From positions 174,850,239-174,914,238 of the forward strand of contig CM056998.1 of NCBI GenBank assembly GCA_029891345.1: a stretch of DNA of 64,000 bases, written 5' to 3'. Below the pieces are notes generated by a model that was not told where the DNA came from, did no database searches, and saw only the letters and a program-made list of their open reading frames with translations. This stretch comes from Dryococelus australis (Eukaryota > Arthropoda > Insecta > Phasmatodea > Phasmatidae). The translations under genes were made by a program, and so were the position numbers. Shown here one piece after another: positions 58,206 to 64,000 of the stretch (its first letter is position 1; each line of letters begins with the position of its first letter).

Positions 58206-59220
58206 TTTCCATAACTTTTTTTTAATACTTAAAAAATTTTAAATGAAAAAATTTTTCAAAGTTCTAACGTAAACTTTACGGGGCACAGGTCGGGCAGAAT
58301 GCCCTTTAAATTGCATGCAGATAGGGGCAGTGATATTTTTCCAAGGTTGAGTTCAAAAGTTCTCAATTAACTGGGGTGACTAAGTTAAAAATATTCCGTC
58401 TACTACACAATATGAAAATACTTTCTAAGTTCTTACGTACATTACTAAATTGAAATATTACTTGGATGGTTAAGTGGATGGCGAGAGAAATAAAATATAT
58501 TCAGAATCCTGACATGGGGTGGTATGGCCTGATCACATGTTCGGTTATTTTGACAGAATGAAAAAAAGTAAAGGTTAGATGGTGTGGGGAGAATGGATAA
58601 ATGTATGTTTAGTTAGTATGAGAGGGGCAGAATGCTTAGCTGGTATGGTCGGTTAGCATGAGCGGGATGGTTTGATAGGAATTAAGACGATATGGGTGTC
58701 GTAGATTGTTAAATTAGTATTATTGATCTTATGATAGCATGGTTGGAATATTTAATTGGTTTGGCAGCTGGTATGACTTGTTTGTATGTGTAACTAGTAA
58801 AGTTATATGAGGCTGAAATGGTAGTCAATATAGTTGACTGTTATTACAGATCAGTAAGTCTGAGGTATGGTATGGTGAAGTGAAAGGTATTATATCTGTT
58901 TTGGTACTCAGTACAATTCGATATGGCTGTTAAGTAAAGCTGGTAGAAGGAGAGCTGAAGAGGGGTCTGGCGATGAATACAGTATGGCGGTTGAATGTCG
59001 ATAAAAATAAAAAATATATATTCGGAGTTCTTACGTGATGATTGGGTTAAATTATCTTAGGTTAGGTTGAGTGGATAATGAACAGTTAATGTGATAGTGT
59101 GTCGGAAAAAAGTTTACAAGCATTACATTACATAGGAGTAGGAAATATAGAGTTTTTTCTATAAAAATAATTTGGTTGTATAGGGCTTAAACATACATTC
59201 CTAGATCTAGAAATGGTATT
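58206..59220. other. Non-coding, no recognised feature
   Basis: The stretch 58560-58990 is rich in short GGTATGG, GGTTAGNATG and TTAGTATG phrases and may be a decayed simple repeat. No gene recognised. Confidence 0.45.
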
Positions 59221-59224
59221 TGAC

Positions 59225-59412
59225 AAATCGAACAAGTGTGAGTAATCAGAGGAGTAAAGCGACTAATCGAATATGTATAAGTTATCAGTTGAGAAAATTT
59301 TACTAATCGAACAAGTGTGAGTAATCAGAGGAGCAAAGCGACTAATCGAACATGTATAAGTTATCAGTTGAGAAAATGTTACTAATCGAACAAGTGTGAG
59401 TAAATAGCTGAA
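59225..59412. repeat. 79-bp tandem repeat, about 2.4 copies
   Basis: AATCGAACAAGTGTGAGTAA recurs at about 59225, 59305 and 59384, with nearly identical sequence between copies. Confidence 0.9.
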
Positions 59413-59454
59413 CGAATGGCGTCTAACGATGGGGAGACATAAATTTAAACGAAG

Positions 59455-59935
59455 ATGTAGAGTGAAAAACAAGATGGAATGAAAGAGAGAAACGAAACAA
59501 CAAAAAATGGGAGGACTCCGAGAAGACCTATGGATTAATATAGAGAAAGAGAGAAAGATATAGAATGAGAGACGAGAGAGATGGAAATAAAGAGATAGAA
59601 TGATAGAATGAACGAGGGAAACGAAACAGCAGAAAAATGGGGAGGGTCCCAAGAAATCCTATGGACTGATAGAGACACAAGAGATGGAATGAGAGGAAGC
59701 GAATATGAGAGACAATACAGGAGATGGAATGAGAGAGAGAAAGAGACAAGAGAGGCGAGAGAGAGAGGTACAAGAGATGGAATGAGAGAAAGAGAGAGAA
59801 ACGAAAGAGAGGGAGAAAGGGATGGAATGAGAGAAAGATATTGAATGAGGGAGACGAGAGCGGAGATAGAAGAAGAAAATGAAAGAGAGAAAGAGGGAGA
59901 GAGAGAGCATGGAATGATAGAGAATGAAAAAACAA
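59455..59935. repeat. Purine-rich GATGGAATGAGAGA minisatellite
   Basis: About 480 bases almost wholly A and G on the plus strand, built of variable GATGGAATGAGAGA, GAGAAACGAA and GAGAGAGAAAGAGA units. The long serine/leucine/phenylalanine frames on the minus strand are by-products. Confidence 0.9.
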
Positions 59936-60164
59936 GGCAGTATGTGGTATGCCATCACGATCGTATGCACCTTGAAAAGACGAGTACGGTGATATACAGC
60001 ACTTAATACTTATGTCTTTGATTTTTTTAATTATAAAAGTATATTTACTTTTATAAAAATAATTTATTAAAATAATTTATATTTTTATCGACTCTTCATT
60101 ATGCGGCTAAGTTTTGAATATCTCAGCGGCATTGAGGAGATACGTCAGACGCAATTACGAGCAT

Positions 60165-60330
60165 GCACTTTTTAGGGGAAAACGGGAAATTTTTAGGGAA
60201 AACGGGAAATTTGTTGGAAAAAAGGGAAATATTAGGCATTTTTGGGCTAAAACATACGGTTTTGTGCAAAAAGAGTGATTATTAGAAGAAAAAAAAGGAA
60301 AAACCAACATGGCGGCCGCGTGACCTTGGC
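60165..60330. repeat. GGGAAAATTTT-type repeat with CAACATGGCGGCC
   Basis: Same style as 34100-34270 and the right terminal repeat of the Polinton-like element (AACGGGAAATTTTTAGGGAA followed by CAACATGGCGGCCGCGTGAC). Probably a terminal-repeat relic. Confidence 0.45.
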
Positions 60331-60677
60331 ACCTCGCACCTCACACTGCAGCCTGATGTCCTCGGGCATACCATACACTACTACTCTCCACGTTATGTAA
60401 AATTAGCATTGCCATGGGCCTCATCACTTTATTCATGCGGCGGCCAAGTGAATCTGGGAAATTATTAGAAAAGTAAATATTTCACAAATCAGCTAATTTT
60501 TACTTTTAGACTGATTACAAAAAACAACGCGAAATAAATATTTTAAGTTGTCAAAAATTGTTACCTAGCACTTTCAATTCGACGTTAATAAATAGAACTC
60601 CCCCCCCCCCCCCTACCCTAAGTTACCAACTTTAATGGGCGCATGTCTCTCGGTGCGCCTGTTAAAATATATGTACG

Positions 60678-60920
60678 TATAGGCTATTCACGGTAAAGTG
60701 AGCACTTTTTAAGACCCACCCAACAATCATTAACCAAAAATAAATACATTTTAATTACAGCTTCAGACTTCAACTTCTGAGAGTGGTGAAATATGTACGC
60801 TGCGTTTATTAGTCGCATGATATGGTTATAATTTTTAAGTGGCGGAACGACAGAAATTGGCTCAAGTAGAAAACTCGGCGGGGCCTTAAAAAGTGCTCAC
60901 TTTGCCATGAATAGTCTATA
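60678..60920. mobile_element. MITE with GGTAAAGTGAGCAC ends (copy 3)
   Basis: Starts TATAGGCTATTCACGGTAAA and ends with AAAGTGCTCACTTTGCCATG, then AATAGTCTATA. A fragment of another right end follows at 60940-60990 (AATTGCTCACTTTATCATAA). Internal sequence is more diverged than in copies 1 and 2. Confidence 0.85.
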
Positions 60921-60989
60921 GGAGCAGTGGCTCTTTTTTAATAAGGTTGATTTCAAAATTGCTCACTTTATCATAAACAGCCTTTATTT

Positions 60990-63747
60990 AGAAGTACTGT
61001 GGACAATGGACAGGAGTAGCGATACCGACCTCCTGGGAACGAGCAGGGTATTCAGGCAGGAGAGGAGTGACGGCGATCGATGGCATTTTCTTATACCCTA
61101 TGGTTCCCAGAAGCGCTCTGCCTTCAAGCAACCCTGGCTCGTGCGACGTGGCCGTGCGCTCGAGCCGCCGTCACGAGCTCGCGAAACTAGGGAACCGCGC
61201 AAGTGCCCATCAGCACGCCGCGAGAAAACACGCGACGTAGCTGCACAGTAGTTCATCGGAAACCACTTTCTAGGAAAACCCAACGGAGAGAAATATTACA
61301 ACAAACTTCTCAGAATATTCGCACTGAGCAGGTGTGCTCTTGTGGTGGTTTATTCGGGAGGTGGGATTGTTCATTCCCATTCGTAGCGAATAACCTCTCG
61401 TTAACAAGCATGTTTCATTGCACTGCAGGAAAAAAAAAAGCAGCTCTTGACCTGAGAAATACTTTTCAACACCAATGGAGACTATGAGAAAAGCTACTGT
61501 AATTCTACGGCAATACCAGCAGCCCGTTATAAAGTTACGGCATGTCAGCAACGGCCAGTTGTATTAGAAACAGGAAAGCTACGTCCGTATTGGCGTTAGT
61601 TTCCGACGTACTTAGCATCGATCAAGATTCTATCTTTTCTGCAACGGGCCGGAAATAGACGAATAAATTATACCTGGGACGGTATGTTAAGCGGTTAATA
61701 TGAACTTTTCGAATTCCAAATTTCATATTACGTTAGTATCTTAGTTAGCATATAAATATATTATCTCACAGATTTTATTTTAAATCTACGATTTATGACT
61801 AGTTATCAGTGATACAATTGAGCACGTCAGACACACACACACACACACACAGTCCTTGCAAAGAAATGCAGACGCGCAAAAAATAATTACAACAGTAACT
61901 TGATTAAATTATAACTGCCTGCAATGAAACACGTCCCATCCCTCTTATGCTGTTTCGAAACGGGACTACATTACGTTTCTTTGAAATTAAGTGAAGTTCT
62001 ATGCCAAATCATAACACGACATGATAGGGTTATTTGTGTGTGCGTGGCGTGTGTGTGTGTATATATATATAACGTAACGATGTACGACGACCTTTTTTTC
62101 ACTATTTGAAGGGGTAGCAACCCCCATTTTACTATGTAGGGTATGCGGTAGGTCAACATGGGTACTTGCATGTTACAGTGACTCAATTGTTTGGCATGCC
62201 TACATAATTGCATCTCGTAATATCACATGGTTTCAGTGTAATAACAGAAAGTTTGTAATTGCAACCCCCTCTTCACAGGGGTTTCCTGACCTTAAGAGTG
62301 GTTCCCTAGCGTTCGTTGTCGGACATTTTCGAATTGTAATTTTGCAAGGAACATACTCTCGCGTTTGTCGCAGAGCTGATGACTCACCTGTAACCTGTAT
62401 GTGTGTATGTGTGCGAGTCACATAGTATTATTTACGAGCGCGTGTACACCACTGCCACGAATGATTTTTAATTGGTAAATATTGCATTATACCTTAAATA
62501 TCTCATAGTGGGGTGAATAATTAAATAATTGTAAAATAGACAAATTTAATTGTGTTCGGCGGCTGAAATTTAACATGATGGAGACGTGTGGAAGAGAAGA
62601 GACCTCGCAGCAACCCAAAAAGCATTCTCATCCTTTGCATGGAAGAGAAAGTGTGTTAGTACACGTACCTGTCGCGTGAATGTCAGTAATCTGCACTGCA
62701 AATAATCTTCCCTAACAGGTGAAAATTGAAGGCACTTTGCGTTTTTGAAGTCACGTGCGGAAGTTTTTATTTGCGTTGCAGGCTGAGTTCAATGGCATGC
62801 GTGTTGGACTTCACGGTCATCTGCCAAACTGCGCTCCACACAAGCTACTCGGAGTTGTAAAGGGAACTAAAACTACAATAACATATTTCCAGCTCCAGTT
62901 TTCTGTTCTCATCAACACCGCTGTGACGTCACATGCGTTTTATAACCGTCATAAGTATTAAAGGGAGTAGTATACAATTACAAATAATGTATTAACCACA
63001 CATGTTGTCATTTTGCAATAGGGCCACGATTCTTAGAGCAGATAGATAAGTATAAAGAAGAAGTGCATATCTGAACATTTCATAGTTCATGAGACGATAG
63101 AATGTAATTCAAGCAATTGTGCATATTCCTGTAACTTTGACGGAAGAGAAAAAGGTGTAAGCAGTTAATATCAAGTAGCGGAATGAGCGGATCAAGAGCA
63201 CTCTAATCACCAGGTAAATAAAGCTAAACGAAGACGCAGCAGCCACAGTAAAAATGACAGCAGTACGAAGGATATACAGAGAATTGTGTGCAAGTATAAT
63301 TTACAAGTCAATGAACTCGCGAATTTTTCAGCGCCTAACGAGAAAGACCCACGGTGACACGCCGGAATGCAAGTTCCTTTCACTTGTTTGACTGGATCAA
63401 TATTAATTCATGACACCCGCTGGAAGATCTGTGAGCTAAATTTTACCACTTCGTGTCCGAGTCGTATAATTCTGTGCGGTCAAGTCAAAGAGGGATAGCT
63501 TTAAGCAGAAACAGCAAAGCCAGTATACGTATGACTAATATCGGTTACATAAAGGGCTGTAAAATGTAGCCAAATGGCGAAATATAACACAAAATGGCAT
63601 AGTACCGAACGGTAGGTTACAGGTTCCATTGCAAGACAGACTTAGATTTGCTGTTAGTCACCCTATTTGACTGAGCGAAAACCGAACATTTGTAATTCGC
63701 CAACAAAGAGCTGGGCAGTGTCAAACACATAGTCTTCAGCTATGAGT
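60990..63747. other. Non-coding, no recognised gene
   Basis: A GC-richer part lies at 61000-61270; a (CA)n run of about 20 bases lies at 61831. Near 62780-62860 an acceptor-like TTGCGTTGCAG and a donor-like GTAAAG bound a short open stretch, but its translation resembles nothing I know. The Rab23 P-loop exon was looked for on the minus strand and not found. Confidence 0.45.
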
Positions 63748-63755
63748 GTGATAAG

Positions 63756-64000
63756 TAGAGACCTGCTAAATTCGTGTTATTATTTGAGGTCACATTAAAC
63801 TTCAAACACACGTACCTTTGCGATAAGTTTGTCATTGGCCCATATTTTGTTTGACACGCCCTAGGTAACTCTGAGCCAATAAAAAAACACTTCACATTTG
63901 TCTAGTCCAAACAAGTGCAGTCCAGTCGGAAAGGGAGTGGCTTCGCATTTATGTAGGAGCCTATAGAGAAACGACGCCGGCCCGAATATATATAGTACTG
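63756..64000. mobile_element. hAT-like MITE, cut by window end
   Basis: Starts TAGAGACCTGCTAAATTCG, like the element at 47649, and continues with the interior shared with 53480-53832 (TTAAACTTCAAACACA, GACACGCCC, AACTCTGAGCCAATAA). The presumed duplication GTGATAAG (63748-63755) cannot be confirmed because the right end lies outside. Confidence 0.6.

Noticed and set aside
59263-59970. Long serine/leucine/phenylalanine-rich minus-strand frames
   Set aside because: They are the complement of a purine-rich simple repeat and have no complex sequence.
62775-62865. Exon-like stretch between acceptor-like and donor-like signals
   Set aside because: The translation (AEFNGMRVGLHGHLPNC start) matches no family I know, and splice-like words are frequent. 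Not called without transcript support.
36153-64000. Search for the Rab23 P-loop exon on the minus strand
   Set aside because: No GNGAVGKSS- or GVDFLERQ-like coding was recognised by eye. A computed translated search would be decisive.

Overview
This window looks like a gene-poor stretch of a large, repeat-rich arthropod genome, most likely an insect. The signs are a conserved animal small GTPase gene broken by very large introns, a BEL/Pao retrotransposon relic, Tc1-type transposase relics, many short non-autonomous DNA transposons with intact target-site duplications, and a Polinton-like remnant. The species cannot be named from the sequence. No bacterial genes, operons, rRNA or functional tRNA genes were seen.

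The one clear host gene is Rab23 on the minus strand. Three coding exons can be read: 36152-35990 (switch II / DTAGQ region), 16528-16449 (NKID region) and 7523-7346 (TSVKED region). Their splice sites and phases agree, so the three join in one frame. The introns between them are about 19.5 kb and 8.9 kb and hold most of the left half of the window. The 5' exon with the P-loop and the 3' exon with the prenylated cysteine tail were not found and probably lie outside the window.

Layout from left to right. 1.0-6.7 kb: a decayed BEL/Pao element. 7.3-7.5 kb: a Rab23 exon. 7.9-10.1 and 13.5-16.1 kb: two unclassified stretches that may derive from retroelements; the second is split by an AT-rich insertion. 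11.45-12.3 kb: a deleted Tc1-like element. 16.45-16.53 kb: a Rab23 exon. 18.2-23.9 kb: about 44 tandem copies of a 130-bp satellite inside the Rab23 intron, ending directly against a second decayed Tc1-like element (23.9-24.75 kb). 25.7-36 kb: SINE-like heads, a degenerate zinc-finger-like frame, a MITE (miniature inverted-repeat transposable element), and two minisatellites. 36.0-36.15 kb: a Rab23 exon.

37.4-41.2 kb: a 3.8-kb element with inverted terminal repeats of about 1.1-1.2 kb, enclosing a broken A32/FtsK-HerA-type packaging ATPase gene and the end of a second viral-type frame. This is best read as an internally deleted Polinton/Maverick or adintovirus-like element. Its terminal repeats carry tandem sub-repeats full of TCAAGGTCA-type motifs. 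41-64 kb: intergenic or upstream-intron DNA made of MITEs (hAT-like with 8-bp duplications, PIF/Harbinger-like with TTA, one with a 9-bp duplication, a family whose ends read GGTAAAGTGAGCAC), a large foldback element, SINE-like heads and several minisatellites. I recognise no host exon there.
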